Source of the DNA: Paenibacillus endoradicis
Lineage (GTDB): Bacteria; Bacillota; Bacilli; Paenibacillales; Paenibacillaceae
Assembly: GCF_024721975.1 (NCBI RefSeq)
Contig: NZ_JANQBB010000001.1
Location: forward strand, 620,001-684,000
DNA: 64,000 nt
Direction: 5' to 3'
The number at the start of each line of letters is the position of its first letter. Position 1 is the stretch's first letter. The position numbers and the translations under genes were made by a program. Under the pieces are notes generated by a model, which made no database searches, had not been told where the DNA came from, and was given only the letters and a program-made list of their open reading frames with translations. Shown in pieces: positions 55,455 to 64,000 of the stretch.

Positions 55455-56240
55455 ATGAACGAGCAAAAAGTGCCTCATTTGACTAACATCGAATTGTGGC
55501 GAGCATGGAGAGAGCAAGGCAACATAGACGCCAAAAAAGACCTGATTGAAAATTATTTGCCTTTAGTAGATTATGTTACAAATAGAATGGCAATTGGATT
55601 ACCGAAAAACGTAATTAAAGAAGATTTAGCTAGTCATGGAATAATGGGTTTGATAGATGCGATTGAGAAGTTTGATTATTTAAGAGGTTTACAGTTCGAA
55701 ACGTATGCTTCATGGCGTATTCGAGGTTCTATTATTGATGGTTTGCGACAAGGTGATTGGGTTCCTCGTTCTGTAAGAGAAAAAGCTAAAAAAATTGAAG
55801 AAGCATATCAGGTGTTAGAACAAAGACATATGCGCTCTATTACAGATTTGGAAGTATGTGAGTATCTAAATATTAATGAAAAAGAATTCGCCAATATGGT
55901 TCAAGATATTTCAGTTACTACTATTTTTTCATTAGAGGAACCACTACGAGAAGAAGAGTCAGAGACAAGAATGTCTCTTTTAATAGATCAAGCAGCTAAA
56001 AGACCCGAATCAACGGTTGACGATGTGTTTTTAGAACAAAGTTTGATGAAGGGTATCGATAGACTAACTGAGAAAGAACGAACAGTAGTTTCATTATTTT
56101 ACTTTGAAGATTTGTCGTTAAGTGAAATTGCTGAAGTGATGTCGTTATCACCTTCACGTATCTCTCAACTTCATTCGAAGGCTATACAGAGATTGCGCGG
56201 AGTGTTGGAACAGTACAAAGAACAATTATTTCAATCGTAG
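55455..56240 (+). CDS. sigD: Flagellar sigma factor SigD (FliA/WhiG family)
   Basis: The alternative sigma factor for late flagellar, chemotaxis and autolysin genes, recognising TAAA-N15-GCCGATAT. The 261-residue protein has region 2 (LVDYVTNRMAIGLPKN, YLRGLQFETYASWRIRGSIIDGLR), region 3 and region 4.2 (LSLSEIAEVMSLSPSRISQLHSKAIQRLR). It would read the promoter seen at 4307-4333. It begins five bases after the membrane protein, preceded by CAGGAGAG. Confidence 0.95.
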   Translation: MNEQKVPHLTNIELWRAWREQGNIDAKKDLIENYLPLVDYVTNRMAIGLPKNVIKEDLASHGIMGLIDAIEKFDYLRGLQFETYASWRIRGSIIDGLRQGDWVPRSVREKAKKIEEAYQVLEQRHMRSITDLEVCEYLNINEKEFANMVQDISVTTIFSLEEPLREEESETRMSLLIDQAAKRPESTVDDVFLEQSLMKGIDRLTEKERTVVSLFYFEDLSLSEIAEVMSLSPSRISQLHSKAIQRLRGVLEQYKEQLFQS

Positions 56241-56254
56241 AGAGGAGAGCAGAT

Positions 56255-57658
56255 ATGGACAAGCAAATTTTTGATACCAACATTAATATCGAAATTTCTG
56301 CTGATAAGCTAACGGCTTTGTTAAATTTTCATTATATTACCGATCAAGTTTCGTATGAAGTGGCAGACCTAGACGAATATATTAGATCAAAAGGTATTGT
56401 CCATGGAATACTGTACGACAATTTACGATTAATTGCTAAGGATCCCCTTGCCTTTATGAAACAAAAAATTGAAATTGCCAAGGGAACACCAGCTGGTAAA
56501 GGGATAGATGGTAAAGTTGATTTTGTTACTAAAATTAAAAAACAAGCAGTATATGATGAATCATCTGATTCAGAGACGATAGATTTCAAACAAATCAAGA
56601 AACTTGATAATGTCAATAAAGGTCAACTCATCGCACAATTGATACCACCTTCTTATGGAAAAGCAGGAATTAGTGTAAAAGGTGAACCAGTAGCTGCTAC
56701 TCTTGGTAAGTCTGCACGCTTTAAAGTAGGAAAAAATGTATTGAAGAACGGTGACGGAAATGCTTTATACTCTGCAATTGATGGTTTGATCTCAATAACG
56801 GATCAAGAGAAAATTAATGTGTTCCCCGTATTTGAAGTAAATGGTGACGTTGATTATCGGGTTGGTAATATCGATTTTGTTGGCACAGTTGTTATACGTG
56901 GAAATGTACTTACTGGGTTCAAAATAAAAGCAGTAGGTGATATTCGCGTCATCGGTGGAGTGGAAGGTGCTGACTTAGAATCTGATGGCTCTATCGAAAT
57001 TACTGGCGGTATAATGGCTTCTGGTAAAGGGCAAGTAAAAGCGAAAAATAACATTAAGTGTTCGTTCATACAAGATGCTAATCTTATCGCTGGTCACAAC
57101 ATCATTGTTTCACAAAGTATAATGCATTCCATTGTACGTGCTGGACAATCAGTAGAATGTAATAGTTCCAAAGGTCTTATCGTAGGTGGAACCATTCAAG
57201 CAGGAGAAGGCGTTTCAGCAAGAACAATTGGTAATTCAATGTCTACGAATACCATTGTGGAAGTTGGTGTTAACCCCACTTTACGTGAGGAACAAGTAGA
57301 ACTACGTCATTCAATGAAAGAACACGCTGAAAACTTGGATCGTACTGAAAAGGCACTTGTTATTTTGGATCAAATGGCGGCAGCTGGTAAATTGACGCCA
57401 GATCGCTTTGCAATGAGACAAAAGCTTATTAATACGAAGCAACAGACAGCAAATTCAGTTTCTGAAATGAAGGATCGCTTGTTCGAAATTGAAAAGTTGC
57501 TTGAAAATAGTGAGAAGGCAAGTGTAAGTGTTAAAAATACTGTTTATGGTGGTGTCAAAATCGTAATCGGACGATATACTAGATATATCAAAGATAGTAC
57601 TTCAAATATCCTTTTCAAGTATGAAGATGGAGAAATTGTTATGTTACCAATATATTAA
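56255..57658 (+). CDS. FapA family (DUF342) protein
   Basis: A 467-residue protein of the FapA/DUF342 family. The middle (about 190-330) is a repetitive beta-helix-type stretch (VNGDVDYRVGNIDFVGTVVIRGNV, GGVEGADLESDGSIEITGG), followed by a coiled coil at about 345-410 and a C-terminal beta tail. The family is common in Gram-positive motility operons and in Vibrio but its function is unresolved. AGAGGAGAG precedes the ATG. It follows sigD by 14 bases in the same unit. Confidence 0.88.
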   Translation: MDKQIFDTNINIEISADKLTALLNFHYITDQVSYEVADLDEYIRSKGIVHGILYDNLRLIAKDPLAFMKQKIEIAKGTPAGKGIDGKVDFVTKIKKQAVYDESSDSETIDFKQIKKLDNVNKGQLIAQLIPPSYGKAGISVKGEPVAATLGKSARFKVGKNVLKNGDGNALYSAIDGLISITDQEKINVFPVFEVNGDVDYRVGNIDFVGTVVIRGNVLTGFKIKAVGDIRVIGGVEGADLESDGSIEITGGIMASGKGQVKAKNNIKCSFIQDANLIAGHNIIVSQSIMHSIVRAGQSVECNSSKGLIVGGTIQAGEGVSARTIGNSMSTNTIVEVGVNPTLREEQVELRHSMKEHAENLDRTEKALVILDQMAAAGKLTPDRFAMRQKLINTKQQTANSVSEMKDRLFEIEKLLENSEKASVSVKNTVYGGVKIVIGRYTRYIKDSTSNILFKYEDGEIVMLPIY

Positions 57659-57687
57659 TACCAATGATATGAATTGGGGTGATAATT

Positions 57688-58008
57688 ATGGGCATCAATC
57701 CATTAAATCTCCAACTATCGGTACCAAGGACTCCTGAGATGAGTTCGCTTCAACAGCAAGCGAGTCAGAGGCCGGTAACTGAGCAGACAATTTTAGCTTC
57801 AAATGCTTTGAAACATACTGACGAACTAAGATCTGTAGCGAATTCGGTTGAAGAGATTGACAAAACCCTCATACGTGACCAAGACAATGCTAATCAACAG
57901 GAGCATAAATCAAAGAATCAGAAAAAAACCGATAAGAGTGTTGACCAGGAGCTTCATGACGACAGCAAGCATCCATATAAAGGGCATAGACTCGATATTC
58001 GATTATAA
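57688..58008 (+). CDS. Small hypothetical protein of the motility operon
   Basis: A 106-residue hydrophilic protein, helical and rich in Gln, Asn and Lys, ending in the motif HPYKGHRLDIRL. The C-terminal KGH-x-x-DI pattern looks conserved among small bacillar proteins near sigD, but I cannot assign a function. The ATG at 57688 is preceded by GGGGTGAT; a GTG at 57679 is the alternative. It lies between the FapA-like gene and an SwrB-like gene. Confidence 0.68.
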   Translation: MGINPLNLQLSVPRTPEMSSLQQQASQRPVTEQTILASNALKHTDELRSVANSVEEIDKTLIRDQDNANQQEHKSKNQKKTDKSVDQELHDDSKHPYKGHRLDIRL

Positions 58009-58035
58009 TTCAGATTAATCAAGGCGGGATACAAT

Positions 58036-58626
58036 ATGCAATCTTGGCAATATATCGCTTTATTAGGAGCAGTTATTGCTGTTACAGCAGCGATATTACC
58101 AAAAAACAAGAAGTACCAAGCTGCTTCTGGTTCAAATCATGCTCAATTCGAACAATTAGAAATGTCATTCGAGCAATTTATGGAAAACATGGAGAAAGAG
58201 CATGATGGATTGGTTAAGATGCTAACGACCTCTTTACAAACAATGCGCGAGGAAGACCGCTTAAAGACTGATCAAATTACGCGTTTGGAGAAGAAGTGCT
58301 CAGAATTAGAAGAGCAGCTTTCTTCCCTTTCGCATGCAAACGTGGCTTTAGAAACGAAATTATCATTATTAGCAGCAAATACACATTTTACAAGTCAAAG
58401 TTCGGCACAGGATATGCAACATGCTGCTTTCGATTCACAGCTAGAACAGTTGAAGCAAAGTATTATTCCGGAGAACAGTATACATAATCGATACGTTGAA
58501 TTGTTCGAATTGTATGATAATGGGAAGTCAGTTGAAGCAATTGCCAAGAAGCTTGGTAAAAACAAAGGTGAAGTTCAATTAATATTGCAACTAGCAAAGC
58601 AAGAGGAGAATGCGCGTAATGCATAA
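58036..58626 (+). CDS. Membrane-anchored coiled-coil protein, SwrB-like
   Basis: A 196-residue protein with one N-terminal membrane segment (about 4-20), a long coiled coil (about 38-110), and a C-terminal helix-turn-helix-like domain ending SVEAIAKKLGKNKGEVQLILQLAKQ. The architecture and its position after sigD match B. subtilis SwrB (YlxL), which activates flagellar type III export. The resemblance is judged by eye, so orthology is likely but not proved. Its end overlaps the next gene by eight bases. Confidence 0.7.
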   Translation: MQSWQYIALLGAVIAVTAAILPKNKKYQAASGSNHAQFEQLEMSFEQFMENMEKEHDGLVKMLTTSLQTMREEDRLKTDQITRLEKKCSELEEQLSSLSHANVALETKLSLLAANTHFTSQSSAQDMQHAAFDSQLEQLKQSIIPENSIHNRYVELFELYDNGKSVEAIAKKLGKNKGEVQLILQLAKQEENARNA

Positions 58627-59251
58627 ACGATCCTTACTAATCGGTGTAGGAATTGGAATAATCATTGGTGCACTATTACTCCAACTTTTCAATCTAGGTG
58701 CAGATAGTCAGAAACAACTTGATCAGATCAGCAATGAAATCAATGATACTACTCTTGATAGAGCTTCAGCAAAACCTGAAATAACACCGCAAGATAATGT
58801 AGTTGATGATAAGGTGGAGGGTGAAGAACTTGAATCGACTCCATCTAACACAACAGGGATAGAAACAGATATCGAAACTGATAAAGAGGCACAGCAGCCC
58901 ACAGCAGCTACACCAGTTGCGGAAGAACAACCTGATCCTGAAGTAACAGAAAAGGTAACAGAACCTGACGTACAAGCAACTGAGCATGCGATACAGTATG
59001 TCTTGCGTGTTCATCCAGGTGCAACTGTTAACAAAACCGCCCAATTACTTGTTGATTACAATATTATTGAAGATACAGTTTCTTTTGCAAAACTGCTTAA
59101 AGATCGTGATACAGCGATTAGAGCTGGTTACTTTCTAATCGAGGAAGAATCAACAGATGAGCAAGTTCGTAAACTGCTATCAGGCATTCCCTTATCCGAA
59201 AAAGAGAGAAAAAATTATATTAATGTCGAAAAATTAACTTTAATCGAATAA
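58619..59251 (+). CDS. Membrane protein with MltG-type LysM-like domain
   Basis: A 210-residue protein with an N-terminal membrane anchor (about 6-24), an acidic Pro/Thr/Glu-rich linker (about 35-120), and a C-terminal domain (about 125-195). The domain reads IQYVLRVHPGATVNKTAQLL, VDYNIIEDTVSFAKLLKDR, AGYFLIEEESTDEQVRKLLSG. This pattern matches the LysM-like substrate-binding part of the lytic transglycosylase MltG, but the catalytic domain is absent. It may bind peptidoglycan. ATG 58619 is ten bases from AGGAG; ATG 58610 is too close. It is the last gene of the motility unit. Confidence 0.72.
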   Translation: MHKRSLLIGVGIGIIIGALLLQLFNLGADSQKQLDQISNEINDTTLDRASAKPEITPQDNVVDDKVEGEELESTPSNTTGIETDIETDKEAQQPTAATPVAEEQPDPEVTEKVTEPDVQATEHAIQYVLRVHPGATVNKTAQLLVDYNIIEDTVSFAKLLKDRDTAIRAGYFLIEEESTDEQVRKLLSGIPLSEKERKNYINVEKLTLIE

Positions 59252-59277
59252 AATCAACGATTGATGTACGATTTAGG

Positions 59278-59306
59278 TTGATTCTGTAACCACGATATGG
59301 TATATT
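59278..59306 (+). promoter_or_regulatory. Predicted sigma-A promoter of rpsB-tsf
   Basis: TTGATT at 59278-59283 and TATATT at 59301-59306 are separated by exactly 17 bases, with TGG immediately before the -10 (extended -10). The transcript would have a leader of about 119 bases before rpsB. Confidence 0.75.
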
Positions 59307-59312
59307 AATTTT

Positions 59313-59431
59313 CGGTGTTAAAAACACACGCTTATCAATCTTGTTATTGGTGCTTTTGTTTTTCAAAAGTAATAATGAGAAATGCGATTAGCGGCGGACA
59401 CAATAAAAAACCAAAACAGGAGGTGTTGAAT
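59313..59431 (+). ncRNA. 5' leader of rpsB mRNA
   Basis: About 119 bases between the predicted transcription start and the rpsB ATG. It contains a hairpin CTTTTG (59353-59358) with CAAAAG (59364-59369) and the segment AGCGGCGGACA before the ribosome binding site AGGAGGTG. Long leaders before ribosomal-protein genes often bind the protein product. No known family is assigned. Confidence 0.35.
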
Positions 59432-60130
59432 ATGGCGGTTATTTCCATGAAACAACTACTAGAAGCTGGTGTGCATTTCGGTCACCAAACTCGTCGTTGG
59501 AATCCTAAAATGGATCGTTATATCTTCACAGAAAGAAACGGAATTTACATTATCGATTTACAAAAAACAGTTAAGAAAGTTGATGAAGCATACAACTTTG
59601 TTAAATCAATCGCTGCTGATGGCGGTACTGTTCTTTTTGTAGGTACTAAGAAACAAGCTCAAGATTCTGTTAAAGAAGAAGCTGAGCGTTGTGGTAACTA
59701 CTTCATCAACCAACGTTGGTTGGGTGGTACTCTAACTAACTTCCAAACTATTCAAAAACGTATTGATCGTTTGAAACAGCTTGAGAAATGGGAATTAGAT
59801 GGTACTTATGAAGTTCTTCCTAAGAAAGAAGTTATCATTCTTAAGAAAGAACAAGATCGTCTTGAGAAATTCTTAGGCGGTATCAAAAACATGAAGAAAC
59901 TTCCAAGCGCATTGTTTGTAATCGATCCTCGTAAAGAGCGTATTGCTGTTGCAGAAGCTCGCAAATTGGGTATCCCAATTGTAGGTATCGTTGATACAAA
60001 CTGTGATCCAGACGAAATTGACTACGTTATTCCTGGTAATGACGATGCAATTCGTGCTGTTAAATTGCTTACTGCTAAAATGGCTGATGCTATTGTTGAA
60101 GCTAACCAAGGTGAGCAAACAACTGCTTAA
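59432..60130 (+). CDS. rpsB: 30S ribosomal protein S2
   Basis: A small-subunit protein needed for S1/bS21 region assembly and mRNA binding. The 232-residue protein starts [27 protein letters not shown], the standard S2 N-terminus, and contains [41 protein letters not shown] sets ATG 59432; the longer frame from 59315 lies in the leader. It precedes tsf, the universal order. Confidence 0.97.
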   Translation: MAVISMKQLLEAGVHFGHQTRRWNPKMDRYIFTERNGIYIIDLQKTVKKVDEAYNFVKSIAADGGTVLFVGTKKQAQDSVKEEAERCGNYFINQRWLGGTLTNFQTIQKRIDRLKQLEKWELDGTYEVLPKKEVIILKKEQDRLEKFLGGIKNMKKLPSALFVIDPRKERIAVAEARKLGIPIVGIVDTNCDPDEIDYVIPGNDDAIRAVKLLTAKMADAIVEANQGEQTTA

Positions 60131-60162
60131 TTGCAGAGTTTGGGCATAACAACATAAACAAC

Positions 60163-60206
60163 AAAGGGTGGTCAGATGGTGAAAACCTCTCACTACCCTT
60201 TTTTTG
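60163..60206 (+). terminator. Terminator or attenuator between rpsB and tsf
   Basis: AAAGGGTGGT (60163-60172) pairs with ACTACCCTTT (60192-60201), with GGT/ACC pairing inside the loop, and a T run follows. tsf lies only about 40 bases downstream with no clear promoter between, so partial read-through is expected. Confidence 0.8.
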
Positions 60207-60244
60207 AACTAAAATACCATAGACGACTCTAGGAGGTTTTTTAC

Positions 60245-60895
60245 ATGGCAGTAGATGCGAAGGCAGTTAAAGAATTACGTGAAAGAACAGGGGCAGGAAT
60301 GCTTGATTGCAAGAAAGCTCTAGAAGAAACAAACAATGATATTGAAAAAGCAATCGATTTCCTTCGTGAAAAAGGACTTGCGGCAGCAGCGAACAAAGCT
60401 GGTCGTCTAGCTTCTGAAGGTCTTGTTGAATCATACATCCACAGCAATGGTCGTATCGGCGTTCTAGTTGAAGTTAACTGTGAAACTGACTTCGTTGCAA
60501 AAACAGATCAATTCAAAGAATTCGTAAAAGATGTTGCAATGCATATTGCTGCTTCTAATCCGAAATTCGTTCGTCGTGAGGAAGTTTCTGCTGCAGAACT
60601 TGAGCATGAAAAAGAAATTCTTACTGCTCAAGCGCTTAACGAAGGTAAACCTGCTCATATCGTTGAAAAAATGGTTGAAGGCCGTATTTCTAAATACTAT
60701 GAAGAATTCTGTTTGCTTGAACAGTCATTCATCAAAGATCCAGACAAAACAATCGCTACTCTTGTTAATGAAAAAATTAGCAAAATTGGTGAGAACATCT
60801 CCATTCGTCGCTTCGTTCGTTTCGAACTTGGTGAAGGTCTAGAGAAAAAAGTTGATAACTTCGCTGAAGAAGTTATGGCTCAAGTAAACCTTTAA
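60245..60895 (+). CDS. tsf: Translation elongation factor Ts
   Basis: Exchanges GDP for GTP on EF-Tu. The 216-residue protein has the N-terminal UBA-like domain ([24 protein letters not shown]) and the EF-Tu-binding TDFVAK motif. It is about 75 residues shorter than B. subtilis EF-Ts, lacking part of the core duplication; both ends look intact, so this is a natural short form. CTAGGAGG precedes the ATG. Confidence 0.96.
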   Translation: MAVDAKAVKELRERTGAGMLDCKKALEETNNDIEKAIDFLREKGLAAAANKAGRLASEGLVESYIHSNGRIGVLVEVNCETDFVAKTDQFKEFVKDVAMHIAASNPKFVRREEVSAAELEHEKEILTAQALNEGKPAHIVEKMVEGRISKYYEEFCLLEQSFIKDPDKTIATLVNEKISKIGENISIRRFVRFELGEGLEKKVDNFAEEVMAQVNL

Positions 60896-60903
60896 TCCGA
60901 ACT

Positions 60904-60942
60904 CAAGTATAGAGGGGCGGGGCTTCTGCCCCGCCTTACTTG
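60904..60942 (+). terminator. GC-rich hairpin after tsf
   Basis: GGCGGGGC (60916-60923) pairs with GCCCCGCC (60928-60935) around a TTCT loop, extended by CAAGTA (60904-60909) with TACTTG (60937-60942). The T tract is poor, so it may be a terminator, an attenuator or an mRNA stabiliser. Confidence 0.55.
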
Positions 60943-60997
60943 TATCATCGCAACAAAATTGAAGACCTCGTTAAAGAGGTGTAAGATGGAGGTATAA

Positions 60998-61728
<731 letters not shown>

Positions 61729-61729
<1 letters not shown>

Positions 61730-62283
61730 TGCCACAAGAGATTAAAAAGTCTGCTGAAGAAAGAATGGATAAAGCGATCAGTTCACTGAAACGTGAATTT
61801 GCTACGCTACGTGCTGGAAAAGCTAGTCCAGCTCTTTTGGATCGTATTCAAGTTGAATACTATGGTACAATGACAGCATTGAATCAACTAGCAAACATTA
61901 CGACTCCTGATTCCAGAACGTTACTTATTCAACCTTGGGATAAATCCTCAGTAAGTGATATTGAACGTGCTATTATGAAGTCTGATGTAGGTATGACGCC
62001 TTCTAATGACGGTGGAACTATTCGTTTGTCAGTACCTATGCTGACTGAAGAACGTCGTATGGAACTTGTGAAAACAGCTAAAAAAATTGCTGAAGAAGCA
62101 AAAGTTGCCATTCGTAATATTCGTCGTGATGCAAATGATAGTATTAAGAAACTTGAGAAGTCTGAGATTTCAGAAGACGAATCAAAACGTTATCAAGATG
62201 ATGTTCAAAAACTTACAGATAAATTTATCGCTGAAAGTGATAAAGTATTAGCTACAAAAGAAAAAGAAATATTAGAAGTTTGA
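61729..62283 (+). CDS. frr: Ribosome recycling factor
   Basis: Splits post-termination ribosomes together with EF-G. The 184-residue protein has the family three-helix bundle with [27 protein letters not shown] and [29 protein letters not shown]. Its ATG overlaps the pyrH stop (TAATG), coupling the two genes. It lies just upstream of uppS. Confidence 0.97.
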
Positions 62284-62292
62284 TGTTTAGTG

Positions 62293-62316
62293 CCCCTCCA
62301 TAAGGTGGGGTTCTTT
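62293..62316 (+). terminator. Weak terminator-like hairpin after frr
   Basis: CCCC-T-CC (62293-62299) pairs with GG-T-GGGG (62304-62310) around an ATAA loop, followed by TTCTTTC. The T tract is interrupted. Confidence 0.45.
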
Positions 62317-62360
62317 CAATAAATGGACAGAATTCTTTGATTTTGTTGGGGGGGAGCTTG

Positions 62361-63125
62361 TTGATTAAGCGTCTTTGGTCTAGGAAAGAGGAGAAATCTT
62401 CTATTTCAGAACATACCCTGAAATCCGATAATATTCCAGTTCACATTGCAATTATTATGGATGGTAACGGACGATGGGCTAAGAAGAAGGGACTTCCTCG
62501 AATTGCAGGACACCGTTCAGGTATGAAAACAGTGAAGCGTATCACGATGGCTGCTAGCGATCTAGGTGTAAAATATTTAACGATGTATGCTTTTTCTACC
62601 GAAAACTGGAAACGTCCAAAAGAAGAAGTAGACTTTTTGATGAAGTTACCTCAACAGTTTCTCGAAATGGAAATTGATGAGTTGATGGAAAATAATGTTC
62701 AAGTACGTATGATGGGTGATATTAAGAACCTTCCTGCTCATACAAGAGCAGCTGTAGAAGTAGCGATGAGAAAAACAGCTAATAATACAGGTTTAGTTCT
62801 GAACTTTGCACTTAATTACGGGGGAAGACTTGAATTAATTGAAGCCGTAAAACGTGTAGCTTCTCTAGTAGAGAAAAAGGAAATTAAGATTGATGATATT
62901 AACGAGGAATTTTTCTCCTCATATATGCAATCACAGCAAATACCAGATCCAGATTTGCTAATTCGTACTAGTGGTGAAGTTAGATTAAGTAACTTTATGC
63001 TATGGCAATTAGCTTACAGCGAATTTTACTTCACAGATGTATACTGGCCTGAATTTTCTGAAGAGCATTTCACTGCAGCGATACAAGAATATCAGCGGCG
63101 CGCTCGTCGTTTTGGCGGTGTGTAG
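62361..63125 (+). CDS. uppS: Undecaprenyl diphosphate synthase
   Basis: A cis-prenyltransferase that makes the C55 lipid carrier for peptidoglycan and teichoic acids. The 254-residue protein has the catalytic Asp34 in IIMDGNGRWA, followed by GHRSGMKTV, and the C-terminal signatures LLIRTSGEVRLSNFMLWQLAYSEF and YWPEF. A G-rich ribosome binding site (GGGGGGAG) favours TTG 62361 or TTG 62358; the frame is open further upstream to 62337. Confidence 0.95.
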   Translation: MIKRLWSRKEEKSSISEHTLKSDNIPVHIAIIMDGNGRWAKKKGLPRIAGHRSGMKTVKRITMAASDLGVKYLTMYAFSTENWKRPKEEVDFLMKLPQQFLEMEIDELMENNVQVRMMGDIKNLPAHTRAAVEVAMRKTANNTGLVLNFALNYGGRLELIEAVKRVASLVEKKEIKIDDINEEFFSSYMQSQQIPDPDLLIRTSGEVRLSNFMLWQLAYSEFYFTDVYWPEFSEEHFTAAIQEYQRRARRFGGV

Positions 63126-63152
63126 CCTCATCATTCGAGGTGAAATTTTGTA

Positions 63153-63947
63153 ATGAAGCAAAGAATTGTTACTGGTCTATTATTTGGTGTTTTTTTTATT
63201 GGTTTATTAATTGTGGGTGGTCCATTATATTCATCGTTAGTTCTTCTGATGTCGATAATTGGATTATTTGAATACAGTCGTATGAATAAACTAAGCTGGA
63301 GTAACCCAATACATATCATTTCAATAGTCGCTCTATTGGCATTTGTATTTCCATACGAACATTATGGAATGATATGGATTACTGATCAAACGATCATATG
63401 GCTGCTGATGTTTATATTATTTGCGTTTACGGTATTATCCAAAAATAAGCATACAATCGATGAAGTAGCAGTAGGTTTTTTAGGTACAGTTTACATAGGG
63501 ATCGGCTTCGCGTCGATGATCGATGTTCGTCTACTTGAAGAAAATGGTTTATGGTGGAGTATTCTAGCGTTTTGTGTAATATGGTCTTCAGATATCGGAG
63601 CATATTTCTTTGGACGTGCATTTGGAAAACATAAATTATGGCCATTAATAAGTCCGAATAAAACTATTGAGGGTGCAATTGGCGGAGTAGTTAGTTCCGT
63701 TATTGTTGCTGTCATATTTGCATTATTCGCTCCGGATTTAATTGAAATATGGCGTGCAATCGTGATTGGTGTTGTTGCTGCAGTAGCAGGACAATTCGGT
63801 GATTTGATCCAATCGGCATACAAGCGTGTGCGAGGTATTAAGGATATGGGTAATATAATGCCAGGTCATGGCGGAATAATTGATCGCACGGATAGCTGGA
63901 TTATTGTTTTTCCGATATTAGTGTTAACACAACTTATTCCTGTCTAA
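63153..63947 (+). CDS. cdsA: Phosphatidate cytidylyltransferase (CDP-diglyceride synthase)
   Basis: Makes CDP-diacylglycerol, the precursor of phosphatidylglycerol and cardiolipin. The 264-residue protein has about seven or eight membrane segments and the C-terminal signature SAYKRVRGIKDMGNIMPGHG followed by GIIDRTDS. It follows uppS by 27 bases, preceded by CGAGGTGA, the usual bacillar order. Confidence 0.96.
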   Translation: MKQRIVTGLLFGVFFIGLLIVGGPLYSSLVLLMSIIGLFEYSRMNKLSWSNPIHIISIVALLAFVFPYEHYGMIWITDQTIIWLLMFILFAFTVLSKNKHTIDEVAVGFLGTVYIGIGFASMIDVRLLEENGLWWSILAFCVIWSSDIGAYFFGRAFGKHKLWPLISPNKTIEGAIGGVVSSVIVAVIFALFAPDLIEIWRAIVIGVVAAVAGQFGDLIQSAYKRVRGIKDMGNIMPGHGGIIDRTDSWIIVFPILVLTQLIPV

Positions 63948-63962
63948 TGTGGAGGTAATATC

Positions 63963-64000
63963 TTGAAAAAAATTTCACTACTAGGATCGACAGGATCAAT
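63963..64000 (+). CDS. dxr: 1-deoxy-D-xylulose-5-phosphate reductoisomerase, 3' cut by window
   Basis: Only the first codons are present: TTG 63963 after GTGGAGGTAA, then KKISLLGSTGSI, the NADPH-binding start of DXR, which catalyses the first committed step of the MEP isoprenoid pathway. The position after cdsA is the usual bacillar order. The rest lies outside the window. Confidence 0.8.
   Translation, partial: MKKISLLGSTGS

Overview
The window is a low-GC Gram-positive (Firmicutes) chromosome segment. Gene order and protein sequence suggest Paenibacillaceae, probably Paenibacillus or a close relative. The trmD-rplS-lepB-rbgA-rnhB block is followed by the ylqG/ylqH pair, sucCD-dprA-topA-trmFO-hslVU-codY, one large fla/che operon ending near sigD, then rpsB-tsf-pyrH-frr-uppS-cdsA-dxr. 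This is the Bacillus subtilis core order with family-specific changes. The genus is an inference from synteny and protein character.

Layout. (1) 1-3540: tRNA methyltransferase TrmD (5' cut by the window edge), ribosomal protein L19 with its own promoter and structured leader, signal peptidase I, the ribosome-assembly GTPase RbgA and RNase HII. (2) 3541-7155: an inserted GNAT acetyltransferase, then a three-gene unit (FliK-like protein, short FlhB C-terminal-like protein, YraN) behind a good match to a sigma-D flagellar promoter. (3) 7156-15268: an accessory stretch holding a 50-aa protein, a cytidine/deoxycytidylate-type deaminase, a small membrane protein, a squalene-hopene/sporulenol-type cyclase, a glycerate kinase broken by one in-frame stop, a second GNAT, a methyltransferase and several unknowns. 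(4) 15294-17776: comM on the minus strand, its promoter and a hairpin over its start site, then about 490 bp of tandem 51-bp repeats between comM and sucC. (5) 17777-27852: sucCD, a 118-bp inverted-repeat element, dprA, topA, trmFO, hslVU and codY. The codV/xerC recombinase gene found between trmFO and hslV in B. subtilis is missing. (6) 27853-59251: one uninterrupted plus-strand flagellar/chemotaxis operon, flgB to sigD plus four trailing genes, covering rod, MS-ring, C-ring, export ATPase and gate, hook, FlhF/FlhG placement proteins, CheA/B/C/D/W/Y and sigma-D. (7) 59278-64000: translation and envelope genes rpsB, tsf, pyrH, frr, uppS, cdsA and the first codons of dxr.

Most of the window is conserved housekeeping and motility DNA. 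I did not find a clearly new multi-gene system such as a defence island, CRISPR array or biosynthetic cluster. The unexplained signals are the 51-bp repeat array, the 118-bp nested inverted-repeat element after sucD, the comM leader hairpin that covers its ribosome binding site, and the sigma-D-type promoter that ties the orphan FliK-like/FlhB-like pair to the motility regulon. Start codons were reassigned where a ribosome binding site favoured an internal start. Promoters, leaders and terminators are visual predictions without calculated scores or energies.
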